Shown here one piece after another: positions 8,209-16,654 of a stretch of DNA of 64,000 nucleotides; position 1 is the first letter of the stretch; the number at the start of each line of letters is the position of its first letter. The notes below the pieces were generated by a model. That model did no database searches. It was given only the letters and a program-made list of their open reading frames with translations, and was not told the origin of the DNA. This DNA comes from Candidatus Geothrix skivensis. Lineage in GTDB: Bacteria > Acidobacteriota > Holophagae > Holophagales > Holophagaceae. A program made the translations under genes and the position numbers. The stretch lies in contig JADKIO010000004.1 of NCBI GenBank assembly GCA_016721195.1, forward strand, positions 62,001 through 126,000, written 5' to 3'.

Positions 8209-10269
8209 ATGATGAAGTTCAGCGGCTCCGTCGAACGCCTCGCAGGGGTCGTCGCCTGGGGCATCTCCTACTCGATCGCCGTGCTGGTACCGATGATCTT
8301 CTTCCTCGGCTCCTACCAGTACCTGCGGGGGGTGATGGAAGCGCGGACGGAACTGCGTTCCCACGAGATCTCACGGATCATCCAAGACAATCCCCTCATG
8401 TGGCGATTCGAGGAAATCCGGCTTGCCGAGCTGCTCGGACGGGGCCTCGCGGAGGACAAGTCGGAAGCCGTCGAGATCGTCGCCGCTGATGGTGTGCTGG
8501 TGGCTCAGAACGGGAGCGCCACCGGTGGGCTATGGGCCCACTGCAACCACCCAATCTACGACGCCGGCCGGGTGGTGGCCCAGATCCGGGTTTCCTATTC
8601 GCTGCGGCCCCTGCTGGTGAGGACGCTCCTGGTGGCCCTGGGCTCCCTGGTAATTGCCTTCCTGGTGTTCTTCACGCTGCGCACCCTGCCTCTGCGGGCC
8701 GTCAATGATTCGGCCAAGGCCCTGAGGGAGAGCGAGAAGAGGTTCCGCTCGCTCTTTGAGTCCATGAAGGAAGGTCTGGCCATCCACCGACTGGATCCGG
8801 GCGAGGGCGGAGCCTTCCCTTCCCTGCGGCTCATGGACGTGAACCCCAGCTGCCTCGCCCTCCTGCAGCTCGATCGGCAGGCGGTCCTCGGGCGAGACAG
8901 CTTCACCCTCTTCGGGCCGGGCTTCGCCGAGCACCGCTCCGAGTTCCAGCGGGTGGAGGAACGGGAAGGCTTCGCCGCCTTCGAGCTGACCCTCCCGGGT
9001 CGGGACCGGCTCTACGCGGTGCAGGCTTTCAGCCCGGCGAAGGGGCAGATCGCGACCCTCTTCGAAGACATCACCGACCGCAGGGAGGCGGAGAACGAGC
9101 GCCTGAACCTGGAGAGGCAGTTGCTGCAGGCCCAGAAGCTGGAGAGCCTGGGCATCCTGTCCGGGGGCATCGCGCACGACTTCAACAACCTGCTGGCGGC
9201 CATGCAGGGCTACCTCAACCTGGTGCAGGTGCAGGTGGACGCTGAATCACCCGCCTTCAAACACCTCGAATCCATGGAACGGGTGGTGCACCGGGCCACG
9301 GACCTTACCAGCCAGATGCTGGCCTATTCGGGCAAGGGCCGCTTCGTGGTCAAGCAGCACTCCCTGAACCGGGTCATCGAGGACATGAACGACCTGGTGA
9401 AGGTCACCATTCCGAAGAAGATCCTGCTGGACCTGGATCTCGCGCCCCTCCTGCCCCCCGTGGAGGCGGACGCAGCCCAGATCCAGCAGGTGATCCTGAA
9501 CCTGCTCACCAACGCCTCGGACGCCATCGGGGATCAGGAAGGGATCATCCGCATCACCACCCGGTCCCTGCGCCTGGGCCCCGGCGACCTGGTGAAGGAC
9601 TTCCAGGGGCAGAATCTCGAGGCCGGGGTGTTCGTGGCCCTGGAGGTCAGCGACACCGGCTGCGGCATGAGCACGGAAGTCCAGGCCCGGATCTTCGATC
9701 CTTTCTTCTCCACCAAGTCCCTGGGGCGCGGCCTGGGCCTGTCGGCGATCCAGGGCATCCTCCGCGGGCACCACGCGGGGTTGAGGATCGATAGCAAGCC
9801 AGGACGCGGCACGACCTTCAAGGTCTATTTCAGGGCTTCGGCCCTGGCCATGGAAGAGGCAGGCAGGGGGGCGGTGTCTGCGCGGAAAAGCCTCGAGGGC
9901 ACGGTGCTGCTGGTGGATGACGAGGTGATGATCACGGATTCGGTCTCCGCCATGCTCGAAGGCATGGGGCTGAAGGTCTTCATTGCCCACGACGGACGCC
10001 AGGCGGTGGAGGTCTTCCAGCGGGAGCGCAACCGCATCAACCTGGTGTTGATGGATCTCACCATGCCCCACCTGGATGGGCTGGAGGCCGCCCGGCTCAT
10101 CCACCGCCTGGAACCCCGGATGCCTGTGATCCTCAGCAGCGGCTACTCGGAGCACGAATCCATTCAGGGGGGAATCGGCGGGCAAGCGGTGGGTTTCCTT
10201 CAGAAGCCCTACTCCCTGCAGGCCCTGTACGAGGCACTCCGCGGATCCCTGCAGCCTTCGTCAACCTGA
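8209..10269 (+). CDS. Hybrid sensor histidine kinase with PAS and receiver domains
   Basis: A 686-residue membrane sensor. Two membrane helices (about 13-35 and 137-157) flank a periplasmic region of about 100 residues; then a PAS domain (about 176-295), a dimerisation/phosphoacceptor helix with His323 in GGIAHDFNNLL, an HATPase domain with the N box NLLTNASDAI and G boxes DTGCGM and GRGLGLSAI, and a C-terminal receiver (about 566-682) with the DDE acidic cluster and phosphoacceptor Asp616 in LMDLTMP. No DNA-binding part is present, so signal probably passes to an external regulator. GGGGTGA precedes the first of two ATG codons by six bases. Tight linkage to the PstS-like gene suggests that protein as its input. 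Confidence 0.9.
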   Translation: MMKFSGSVERLAGVVAWGISYSIAVLVPMIFFLGSYQYLRGVMEARTELRSHEISRIIQDNPLMWRFEEIRLAELLGRGLAEDKSEAVEIVAADGVLVAQNGSATGGLWAHCNHPIYDAGRVVAQIRVSYSLRPLLVRTLLVALGSLVIAFLVFFTLRTLPLRAVNDSAKALRESEKRFRSLFESMKEGLAIHRLDPGEGGAFPSLRLMDVNPSCLALLQLDRQAVLGRDSFTLFGPGFAEHRSEFQRVEEREGFAAFELTLPGRDRLYAVQAFSPAKGQIATLFEDITDRREAENERLNLERQLLQAQKLESLGILSGGIAHDFNNLLAAMQGYLNLVQVQVDAESPAFKHLESMERVVHRATDLTSQMLAYSGKGRFVVKQHSLNRVIEDMNDLVKVTIPKKILLDLDLAPLLPPVEADAAQIQQVILNLLTNASDAIGDQEGIIRITTRSLRLGPGDLVKDFQGQNLEAGVFVALEVSDTGCGMSTEVQARIFDPFFSTKSLGRGLGLSAIQGILRGHHAGLRIDSKPGRGTTFKVYFRASALAMEEAGRGAVSARKSLEGTVLLVDDEVMITDSVSAMLEGMGLKVFIAHDGRQAVEVFQRERNRINLVLMDLTMPHLDGLEAARLIHRLEPRMPVILSSGYSEHESIQGGIGGQAVGFLQKPYSLQALYEALRGSLQPSST

Positions 10270-10341
10270 TCCCCGCGGGCCCCGCACGGCTTTTCATCCA
10301 ACCCCGCCGGGTTGTGTGCTGAACTGGTGGAGAGGCCCGCC

Positions 10342-11151
10342 ATGACGTTCACCATCGCCCACAGCCCGGATTCCGATGACGCCTACATGATGGCCCCCCT
10401 GGCCCTGGGCTGGCTGGATCCCGAGGGCTTCGACATCGAGTTCATCCGCAAGGACATCGAGCAGCTCAACGCCGAGGCCACCGAAGGCCGCTACGACGTC
10501 ACCGCCATCAGCTTCGGGGCCTATCCCGAGCTGAAGGACCGCTACGACCTGCTCACCGCGGGCTCCAGCATCCAGGAGGGCACGGGGCCCCTGGTGGTGA
10601 GCCGCGTGCCCCTGGACGTGCCGGCCCTGAAGGGCCTCACCATCGCCATCCCGGGGCTGCGCACCTCGGCCTACCTGTCCATGCGCCGGTGGTGCGCGGA
10701 GCATGGCTTCGAGCCCGCGGTGGAGCTGCTGCCCTTCGACCAGATCCTGCCCGCCGTGGCCGAGGGCCGCTTCGAGGCCGGGCTGCTCATCCACGAAAGC
10801 CAGCTCATGTACCACGATGCGGGCCTGCGCCTGGTGGTGGACCTGGGGGCCTGGTGGAAGCACGCCTATGACCTGCCCCTGCCCATGGGGGGCAATGCCA
10901 TCCGCAAGAACCTGCCCGCGGAGCTGAAGCTGCGGTTCGCCGGGCTCATGCGCCGAAGCGTCGAGCTGGCCCGCGCGCGCCACTGGGAGAGTGTGGACTA
11001 CAGCCAGTCCTTCGGCCGGGGCATGGATCGCGAGATGATCGGTCGCTACGTGAACGCCTGGGTCAACGAGTTCACCGTGGACCCGGGGCCCAGGGGCCGG
11101 GAGGCCGTACGAAAGCTGCTGGAGATAGAGCCGTTATGGATTCAGGGTTAG
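10342..11151 (+). CDS. mqnD: 1,4-dihydroxy-6-naphthoate synthase-like protein (MqnD; futalosine menaquinone pathway)
   Basis: MqnD converts cyclic dehypoxanthine futalosine to 1,4-dihydroxy-6-naphthoate in the futalosine route to menaquinone. The 269-residue product has the periplasmic-binding-protein-like fold of the MqnA/MqnD family without a signal peptide. HSPDSDDAYMMAPLALGW at the N-terminus and the segment GLLIHESQLMYHDAGLRLVVDLG-like (about 143-165) with its conserved His are characteristic of MqnD rather than MqnA. The ATG at 10342 is chosen because GGAGAGG precedes it; an in-frame ATG ten codons earlier lacks a ribosome site. No other mqn gene is in the window. A transporter-type binding protein is the alternative, but the lack of export signal argues against it. 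Confidence 0.8.
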   Translation: MTFTIAHSPDSDDAYMMAPLALGWLDPEGFDIEFIRKDIEQLNAEATEGRYDVTAISFGAYPELKDRYDLLTAGSSIQEGTGPLVVSRVPLDVPALKGLTIAIPGLRTSAYLSMRRWCAEHGFEPAVELLPFDQILPAVAEGRFEAGLLIHESQLMYHDAGLRLVVDLGAWWKHAYDLPLPMGGNAIRKNLPAELKLRFAGLMRRSVELARARHWESVDYSQSFGRGMDREMIGRYVNAWVNEFTVDPGPRGREAVRKLLEIEPLWIQG

Positions 11152-11154
11152 CTT

Positions 11155-11187
11155 GGCAAAGCCGGTTGGAGCCGCTCGGTTTTTGCC
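11155..11187 (+). terminator. Possible terminator after mqnD
   Basis: GGCAAAGCCG pairs with CGGTTTTTGCC across a 12-base loop, with one bulged base and one G-T pair; AT-rich sequence follows. It begins four bases after the mqnD stop and could end that transcript. Confidence 0.4.
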
Positions 11188-11288
11188 GATATTTTCATAA
11201 TTAATATTTGTGCCCTAGTCATTTTGACCTAGACTTGAATCCTGGCATCAGCCTTCCGGGATGCCGGTCATGGTTGGAAGGAACCCGC

Positions 11289-11840
11289 ATGCCTGGGTGC
11301 AAGGGTCTGTTTCTGGTGGCTTGCTCGGCCCTGCTGCTTTCCTGCAGTGGCGGAGGGGATTCCCCGCGCAGCGCCAGCAGCGGCGGTGGCGAGCCGCCCG
11401 CGCCCTTGGTCATGACCCTGTCCTCCCAGCAGCTGGCCCTGACGGCTCAGGTGTCGGATCCAGCCCCGGTCGCCTCGGTGACCATCCTCCTGTCGACCAC
11501 CCCGTCCAACACGCTTTTCATCGGCGTCAACTCCGCCCGGGCCATGCTCAGCGACGTGACAGTCTCCGGCAGCACCTCGACCTCGGCCACCTGCGCGCTC
11601 ACATTCGTATCCCCCGCAACCCTGCCCCCCGGGACCTACGCGGACACCCTGACCATCAGCCTCTACTACGACGCGCAGGGCAGCAGACCCGTCAGCAACA
11701 GCCCCCAGGACATGGCCGTGACCTACACGGTGACGGGATCGATCTCGCCCGATTTCCCATCCCGCCCTGCGGCAACGGCCGAGACGGGATCACCCGGCCC
11801 CTGGCAGAGAACCCTCTCATGGCCCGCCCCGTTGCAGTGA
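11289..11840 (+). CDS. Putative lipoprotein, Ig/BACON-like
   Basis: A 183-residue exported lipoprotein. The signal sequence MPGCKGLFLVACSALLLSC ends in a lipobox (LLSC), so Cys19 is the probable lipidated residue, followed by a Ser/Gly-rich linker. The rest is rich in Thr, Ser and Val with alternating hydrophobic residues, typical of a single beta-sandwich module resembling BACON or Ig-like adhesion domains. I set the start at 11289 because AAGGA lies six bases upstream and the next in-frame ATG upstream would bury the signal sequence. It is convergent with the DegS-like protease gene. No specific function can be given. Confidence 0.65.
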   Translation: MPGCKGLFLVACSALLLSCSGGGDSPRSASSGGGEPPAPLVMTLSSQQLALTAQVSDPAPVASVTILLSTTPSNTLFIGVNSARAMLSDVTVSGSTSTSATCALTFVSPATLPPGTYADTLTISLYYDAQGSRPVSNSPQDMAVTYTVTGSISPDFPSRPAATAETGSPGPWQRTLSWPAPLQ

Positions 11841-11880
11841 GCCCCAGGCTTCAGGGCATCTCCGGGGGCAACGGTCACAC

Positions 11881-12975
11881 CTAGTCCCTGGCTGCCTCCA
11901 GTCGGAGCGATACCTTCCGGCTGCGGCCTTCCCGCTGGACCTCCAGACCCACGGAACTGCCCAGGGGCAGGGCCTCGACGGCGTCCAGGAGGGCATCCCA
12001 GTCCTGGACGGACCGGCCATCGACGCCCTGGATCAGGTCCCCGGGGAACACCCGTCGGCCCTCCACGATCACTCCCTGGAGACCGGCCCGGGCAGCGGCC
12101 CCGCCCCGGGCGACCTTGCCCACCATCACGCCCTTCTGGGGCCCAAAGGCGCGTTCCACCAGCCTCGGGTCCACGGGCTCGAAGCCCAGGTCCGGGCGCT
12201 CCAGCTTGCCCCGGGCAATGAGCTGGGGCACCACCCGATTCACGGTGTCCACGGGCACGGCGAAGCCGATGCCCGCACTGGCGCCGCTGGGACTCTGGAT
12301 GGCGGTGTTCACGCCGATGAGGCGACCGGCGCTATCCAGCAGGGGCCCGCCGCTGTTGCCTGGGTTGATGGCCGCGTCGGTCTGGATGACCCCGGCGATG
12401 CGCCGGCGGGTGACGCTCTGGATCTCCCGACCCAGGGCGGACACCACCCCGGTGGTGAGGGTCTGGTCCAGGCCGAAGGGATTGCCAATGGCCAGCACCG
12501 CCTGGCCCACCTGCAGGTCGGCGCTGCTGCCCAGGGGGATGGGCCGCAGCTTCGGCGGCGCCTTGACCAGTTGCAGCACGGCCAGGTCCTTGTCCGGGGC
12601 GCCGCCCACGTAACTGGCCTCGTGGCGGCTGCCATCCGCCAGAGTGATGTAGGCGCGCGTCGCTCCCTTGATGACGTGGAAGTTCGTGACCACGTGGCCC
12701 TGCTCGTTCCAGATCAGGCCCGTGCCGGATCCCGCCGGGACTTCCACCACGTCGAGGCCGAAGAAGTCGCGGCTGCGCTCCTCTGTGGTGGTGATGTAGA
12801 CCACGCTGGGGGCGGCCTCCTTGAAGCGCCGGATGCTGGCCTGCTCCCAGTCGGGCAGGGGCCCCCGGGGTTCCACCGCCCGGGGGCGCACCATGGGGGG
12901 CGTGAGGGCGTGGCCGCACCAGGCCGCGATCAAACCGATGGCAAGGAGTCCGAGAACGAGGATGGACTTTCGCAT
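11881..12975 (-). CDS. DegS/HtrA-like trypsin-family protease with one PDZ domain
   Basis: A 364-residue envelope serine protease. An N-terminal hydrophobic segment (about 4-25) acts as signal anchor, then comes a trypsin-like domain with the full triad His100 (TNFH), Asp130 (DKDLAVLQL) and Ser208 (NPGNSGGPL), followed by a single PDZ domain (about 255-360). One PDZ and a membrane anchor resemble DegS more than the two-PDZ DegP. Such proteases handle misfolded envelope proteins or trigger envelope-stress signalling. I place the start at the ATG at 12975, which has a G-rich ribosome site five bases upstream, rather than at a codon 18 bases earlier. No anti-sigma gene is adjacent. Confidence 0.9.
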   Translation of the reverse strand: MRKSILVLGLLAIGLIAAWCGHALTPPMVRPRAVEPRGPLPDWEQASIRRFKEAAPSVVYITTTEERSRDFFGLDVVEVPAGSGTGLIWNEQGHVVTNFHVIKGATRAYITLADGSRHEASYVGGAPDKDLAVLQLVKAPPKLRPIPLGSSADLQVGQAVLAIGNPFGLDQTLTTGVVSALGREIQSVTRRRIAGVIQTDAAINPGNSGGPLLDSAGRLIGVNTAIQSPSGASAGIGFAVPVDTVNRVVPQLIARGKLERPDLGFEPVDPRLVERAFGPQKGVMVGKVARGGAAARAGLQGVIVEGRRVFPGDLIQGVDGRSVQDWDALLDAVEALPLGSSVGLEVQREGRSRKVSLRLEAARD

Positions 12976-13034
12976 GCATGCCCCCCGGAACACCGAGTCT
13001 ACCGTGGGCTGTGGGCTTGTTGGATGGGGTGTGG

Positions 13035-14624
13035 CTAGAGCTTGAAGCCCTGAACGACGGCCCTCAAGCCTTCGGCGACCCGGGCCAGTTCCTCCGAGGT
13101 CTTGGCGATTTCCTGCACCGTCGAGGCCAGCTCGTGGGTGGCGGAGGCATTCTGGGCCAGCCGATCGGTGGTCTGGGCCATCATCCCGGCGACTTCTTGT
13201 CCCGTGTCGGCCTGCTGACGGGACAGTCCGCCAATGTCAGTGATGGTGGTGGCCACCCCACTGATTCGTTCCCGGATGGCCTCCAGGCTGGCCAGGGTGG
13301 TATCGACGCTATGCACGCCCCCGGAGACCACCTGCTGGGTGCGCAGGATCAGGGCCTCGATTTCCTGCGCGGCGGTGCCTGAGCGTTCCGCGAGCTTCCG
13401 CACCTCTTCGGCGACCACGGCAAAGCCCTTGCCCATGGCTCCGGCCTTGGCGGCCTCGATGGCGGCGTTCAGGGACAGGAGGTTGGTCTGGCGGGCGATG
13501 TCCTGGATGACCGTGACGGCCTCGACGATCTGGCCGGTAACCTCCTGGATGTCCGACATCCCTCGCGCCGTTCCCTGACCTGCCTGGGCGCTCCGGTCGG
13601 TTTCCCGCACGACGTCCTGGCTTCGGGTCTCGGCCTCCTGGGTGCGCATGGCGACCTTGGCCGCGTTGGATCCGAGCCCCTGCATGGATTCGGAGACCCG
13701 CTCGCCGGCGCTCTTGAGGTCCTCGCTCACCTTGGCGATCTCGGCCACGGCCTGGGACATCTGGTCGGCGGAGGCGGCCAGTTCCGTACTGCCCGAGGCG
13801 ACCCGCAGGGCGAATTCCGCCACGTCCTGGACGGTTTTGCGCATGCCGCCGTTGTAGGCATTGAAGGCCTTGGCAGCCTCGCCGATTTCGTCCTCCACCG
13901 TTACGGGGATCTGCCTGGACAGATCGCTGTTACGCAGGCCCTCCACCAGCAGGTGCAGGGGACGGACCATCCGCCGGGCGATCGTCCGTGCCAGGAAGAA
14001 CACCAGGACGGAGACCAGGAGGATGCCCCCGAGCATGATCAGGGCCGTGTTCCGGACCTGGCGATCCACGTCATCGACATACACGCCCGTCCCCACGGTC
14101 CAGCCCCAGGGGGCAAAAGTCTTTACATAGCTGAGTTTGGGAAAGAGGCCCTGGGTCCCGGGTTTGGCGAACTGGTATTCGTGGAACCCCCCCGCGGGCG
14201 CCAGGGCCACCTTTTCCAGGTCCCGGAACAGCTTGACCAGGGCGGGATCGCCGAGCCCGTCGGTGGCCTTTCCAGCCCATTCCCGGCGGACGCCGTGACC
14301 CACGATGCGAGGCCCCGGAGACTGGATCCAGAGGTAGTTGGTCCCGTCGTAGCGGAGGTTTTCGATGATCTCCTTGCCCCGGGCCTGGGCAGTTTCCAGG
14401 CTCCGCTTGCCGGCCTGGACCTGGGCCTCCTGCTCCTGAAGCAGGGTGAGACCCAGGTCCACCACCTGCCGGATGCCTTCTTCCTTGGCCCGCATCACCG
14501 AACCATGCAGGGTGGGCAGCACGTACGCCCCGAAAAACAGGATGAACAACACCACGGGCAACAAACTCAGGGCCAGCATCTTGCTCGAAAGGGTCTGGAA
14601 GCGGAACCAGTTGGAAGCTGCCAT
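13035..14624 (-). CDS. Methyl-accepting chemotaxis protein with single Cache domain
   Basis: A 529-residue chemoreceptor. Membrane helices at about 14-36 and 190-213 enclose a periplasmic ligand-binding domain of the sCache type (patterns YDGTNYLWI and TFAPWGWTVGTGVYVDD are typical). A HAMP region follows (about 214-268), then a long coiled-coil signalling domain whose hairpin tip carries IEAAKAGAMGKGFAVVAEEVRKLAERS, shown here only in part. The C-terminus has no CheR-binding pentapeptide. It should feed CheA/CheW and so the flagellar motor encoded at the right of the window. A possible sigma-28 promoter lies 45 bases upstream. Confidence 0.95.
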   Translation of the reverse strand: MAASNWFRFQTLSSKMLALSLLPVVLFILFFGAYVLPTLHGSVMRAKEEGIRQVVDLGLTLLQEQEAQVQAGKRSLETAQARGKEIIENLRYDGTNYLWIQSPGPRIVGHGVRREWAGKATDGLGDPALVKLFRDLEKVALAPAGGFHEYQFAKPGTQGLFPKLSYVKTFAPWGWTVGTGVYVDDVDRQVRNTALIMLGGILLVSVLVFFLARTIARRMVRPLHLLVEGLRNSDLSRQIPVTVEDEIGEAAKAFNAYNGGMRKTVQDVAEFALRVASGSTELAASADQMSQAVAEIAKVSEDLKSAGERVSESMQGLGSNAAKVAMRTQEAETRSQDVVRETDRSAQAGQGTARGMSDIQEVTGQIVEAVTVIQDIARQTNLLSLNAAIEAAKAGAMGKGFAVVAEEVRKLAERSGTAAQEIEALILRTQQVVSGGVHSVDTTLASLEAIRERISGVATTITDIGGLSRQQADTGQEVAGMMAQTTDRLAQNASATHELASTVQEIAKTSEELARVAEGLRAVVQGFKL

Positions 14625-14669
14625 GGCGACCTTTCACTTGGGTTGGGTTGACCATTTGGGACAGAGGGT

Positions 14670-14695
14670 GGATCGGCCCATAACTTCGGGTAAAC
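14670..14695 (-). promoter_or_regulatory. Possible sigma-28 (FliA-type) promoter of the chemoreceptor gene
   Basis: On the minus strand GTTTA, 13 bases, GCCGATCC. The -10 part matches six of eight bases of the FliA consensus GCCGATAA; the -35 part is poor. The downstream gene being a chemoreceptor makes this more likely than the match alone would. Confidence 0.35.
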
Positions 14696-14737
14696 AATGG
14701 GTTCATTGGAAAACACAAACAAGGTGTTCCTGGTGAC

Positions 14738-14765
14738 TTGACATATGATTAATAAGCACTAAGAT
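14738..14765 (+). promoter_or_regulatory. hsp20 promoter
   Basis: TTGACA, 16 bases, TAAGAT, in an AT-rich stretch about 70 bases before the hsp20 start. The perfect -35 box suggests a strong sigma-70 promoter. No CIRCE (HrcA) repeat is seen. Confidence 0.6.
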
Positions 14766-14781
14766 TTTATTCGGGAACGGC

Positions 14782-14803
14782 AGCATGGTTTCCGAAACCT
14801 GCT
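14782..14803 (+). promoter_or_regulatory. Hairpin in hsp20 5' leader
   Basis: AGCA(T)GGTTT pairs with AAACCTGCT around a CCG loop, nine pairs with one bulge, in the untranslated leader. A CTCC just after it could pair with the GGAG of the ribosome site at 14825-14830. This may be a temperature-responsive leader, which is inference. Confidence 0.35.
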
Positions 14804-14834
14804 CCCGCCGGAACCCCTTTTTTTGGAGGATCCC

Positions 14835-15293
14835 ATGAGCATTCTTCGCACCCGCAATCCTCAGGTGGTTCCGGCCACGGCCGCGACCCTGGAGCCCTTC
14901 CGCCTCATGCGCGACTTCATGCGCTGGGACCCGCTCCGCGACTACGACCTGGGCGTGCCCGCCGCCTTCATGCCCAGCTTCGACGTGAAGGAGACCCCGG
15001 ACGCCTACCAGTTCAAGGCGGATATCCCTGGCATCCTCGAGGCCGACCTGGAGATCAGCCTGGAGGGCACCCGCCTCACCGTGGCGGGCAAGCGCGAGGA
15101 GGAGGCCAACAAGGACGGCGAAAGGGTCCACCTGGCGGAGCGCAGCCACGGGAACTTCAGCCGCACCTTCACCCTGCCCGAGGATGTGGAGGGCGAGAAG
15201 GTGCTGGCCGAGCTCCGCAACGGCGTGCTCACCCTGATGGTGCCCAAGCGTCCCGAGGTGCGGCCCCGCAAGATCAACGTCAGTCTTGGGTAG
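14835..15293 (+). CDS. hsp20: Small heat shock protein, Hsp20/alpha-crystallin family
   Basis: ATP-independent chaperone that binds unfolding proteins as large oligomers. The 152-residue product has a variable N-terminal arm (to about 45) and an alpha-crystallin domain (about 48-142) starting SFDVKETPDAYQFKADIPGI and including the LEGTRLTVAGKREEE strand pair, SHGNFSRTFTLPE and the signature ELRNGVLTLMVPK. A C-terminal RKINV supplies the I-x-V anchor. The ATG at 14835 is preceded by GGAGGA at ideal spacing, which rules out the in-frame ATG 12 bases earlier that overlaps this site. It has its own promoter and a perfect hairpin just after the stop, so it is monocistronic. Confidence 0.95.
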   Translation: MSILRTRNPQVVPATAATLEPFRLMRDFMRWDPLRDYDLGVPAAFMPSFDVKETPDAYQFKADIPGILEADLEISLEGTRLTVAGKREEEANKDGERVHLAERSHGNFSRTFTLPEDVEGEKVLAELRNGVLTLMVPKRPEVRPRKINVSLG

Positions 15294-15317
15294 ATCTTGA
15301 CGGAGTTTCATTCCTCG

Positions 15318-15354
15318 CTCCAACAAAGCCCCGGTTTCCGGGGCTTTGTTGGAG
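15318..15354. terminator. Bidirectional terminator between hsp20 and FG-GAP gene
   Basis: A perfect 17-base-pair stem, CTCCAACAAAGCCCCGG with its complement, around a TTT loop. It sits between two convergent genes and touches the stop codon of the leftward one, so it probably ends transcripts from both sides. No long T run follows. Confidence 0.75.
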
Positions 15355-16557
15355 TCAGTTGTAGAAGTACAGGGGCGGGCCGAAGGTGCCGGGCGTGGTG
15401 GCGCTGTTGAGGCGCACCACGATATCGCCATCCGCCAGCACCAGATCCGGCCGGCCATCCCCATCCATGTCGGCGAAGGCCACACCCATGGGGCCGAAGA
15501 CGCCCCGGTAGTCCACGGCCCCCACGTAGACGCCGGGGGAGGCGGAGGCGGGCGGGGTGTGGAGGAAGACGGAGGTGGCACCGGGATCCCCGGGGAGGCC
15601 CTGGCAGGCCACCGCGATATCGGACTTGCCGTCGGCGTTCAGGTCCCCCACGGCCAGGGCCACGGCCCGGTAGGCGGTGGTGGAGTGGACCGGGGCGCCG
15701 AAGGTGCCCGGGGCGCCCTGGAGCAGCACGCTCAGGCCCTGGTTGCCGGGGCTGAGGGAGGCGCCGTAGTTGGCGGTGAGCAGGTCCAGCTTGCCGTCGC
15801 CGTTGAGATCCGCCGCCTTGATGGCCACGGGCTGGACGCCGGTGGCGTAGTCCACCTTGGGAGCGAAGACTCCGGCGGCGGTCTGCAGCAGCACAGAGAC
15901 CGTGTTCGCGGTGGTGGCCACGGCGATATCGGCCCGGCCGTTGCCATCGAGATCCGCCACGGTCACGGCCTGAGGGTCACCGCCCACCGCGTAGGTTGCC
16001 GGTGCGTTGAAGGTGCCGGTGGTCGTCTGGGTGAAAACCAGGACATTGTTGGCGCCGCTGGCAGCCACTGCGATGTCCAGGCGGCCGTCGGTGTGACCAC
16101 TGAGGTTGCCTGCCGCCACATCGAGGGGCGTCAGGCTGGGCGTCGAAAGGACGATGGCGGCGAGGAAGTAACCGGGTCGGGCCGGGTCAGCGAAGCGGAC
16201 ACTGACGGTGTGGTCATCCGCGTTGGCCACCACGAGATCCGGCCTGCCATCCCCGTTGACATCCGCCACCACGAGGTTGGCCGGGCCCCGGCCCACGCCG
16301 AAGCGGGTGGGGAGGACGAAGGCGCCCGCAGAGCTCTGGAGCCGGGTGGAGACATAGCCCTGGGTGGGCGCGCCCCCAAAGTCGGTGGACACCATTCCGA
16401 GGATATCCGGCAGGCCGTTGGCGTCGATATCCGCCACGGCGATGCCGTTCACCAGGTAGGAGGAGGTGGGGCCGTTGTCGAAGTGGTCAGAACTGGAGCA
16501 GCCCAGGAGGGCGAGGAGGCTGAGGGAACCGAGGAAGAGCCGGGCCGGTGAGGTCAT
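15355..16557 (-). CDS. FG-GAP/VCBS repeat lipoprotein
   Basis: A 400-residue surface or periplasmic lipoprotein: signal MTSPARLFLGSLSLLALLGC with lipobox LLGC, then about seven FG-GAP/VCBS-type beta-propeller units. Each has a calcium-binding loop of the form DxNxDGxxD, for example VADVNGDGRPDLVVA, VADLDGNGRADIAVA, AADLNGDGKLDLLTA and FADMDGDGRPDLVLA. The fold suggests a seven-bladed integrin-like propeller; such proteins bind ligands or carbohydrates outside the cell. AAGGAG six bases before the ATG at 16557 fixes the start; an upstream frame extension lacks a signal peptide. The calcium loops are clear, the ligand unknown. Confidence 0.85.
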   Translation of the reverse strand: MTSPARLFLGSLSLLALLGCSSSDHFDNGPTSSYLVNGIAVADIDANGLPDILGMVSTDFGGAPTQGYVSTRLQSSAGAFVLPTRFGVGRGPANLVVADVNGDGRPDLVVANADDHTVSVRFADPARPGYFLAAIVLSTPSLTPLDVAAGNLSGHTDGRLDIAVAASGANNVLVFTQTTTGTFNAPATYAVGGDPQAVTVADLDGNGRADIAVATTANTVSVLLQTAAGVFAPKVDYATGVQPVAIKAADLNGDGKLDLLTANYGASLSPGNQGLSVLLQGAPGTFGAPVHSTTAYRAVALAVGDLNADGKSDIAVACQGLPGDPGATSVFLHTPPASASPGVYVGAVDYRGVFGPMGVAFADMDGDGRPDLVLADGDIVVRLNSATTPGTFGPPLYFYN

Positions 16558-16654
16558 GGGAACTCCTTGAACCTGTGGATAAAGGTGGGAGGTTGGAAGG
16601 GGGGCCGCAAGATCGCAGATGTTAGACCCGGGCACCAGGTCCAGGTTTGATGGG

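Noticed and set aside
14823..14834. Start of hsp20 at the ATG at 14823
   Set aside because: The ATG there overlaps the GGAGGA ribosome site that serves the ATG at 14835.
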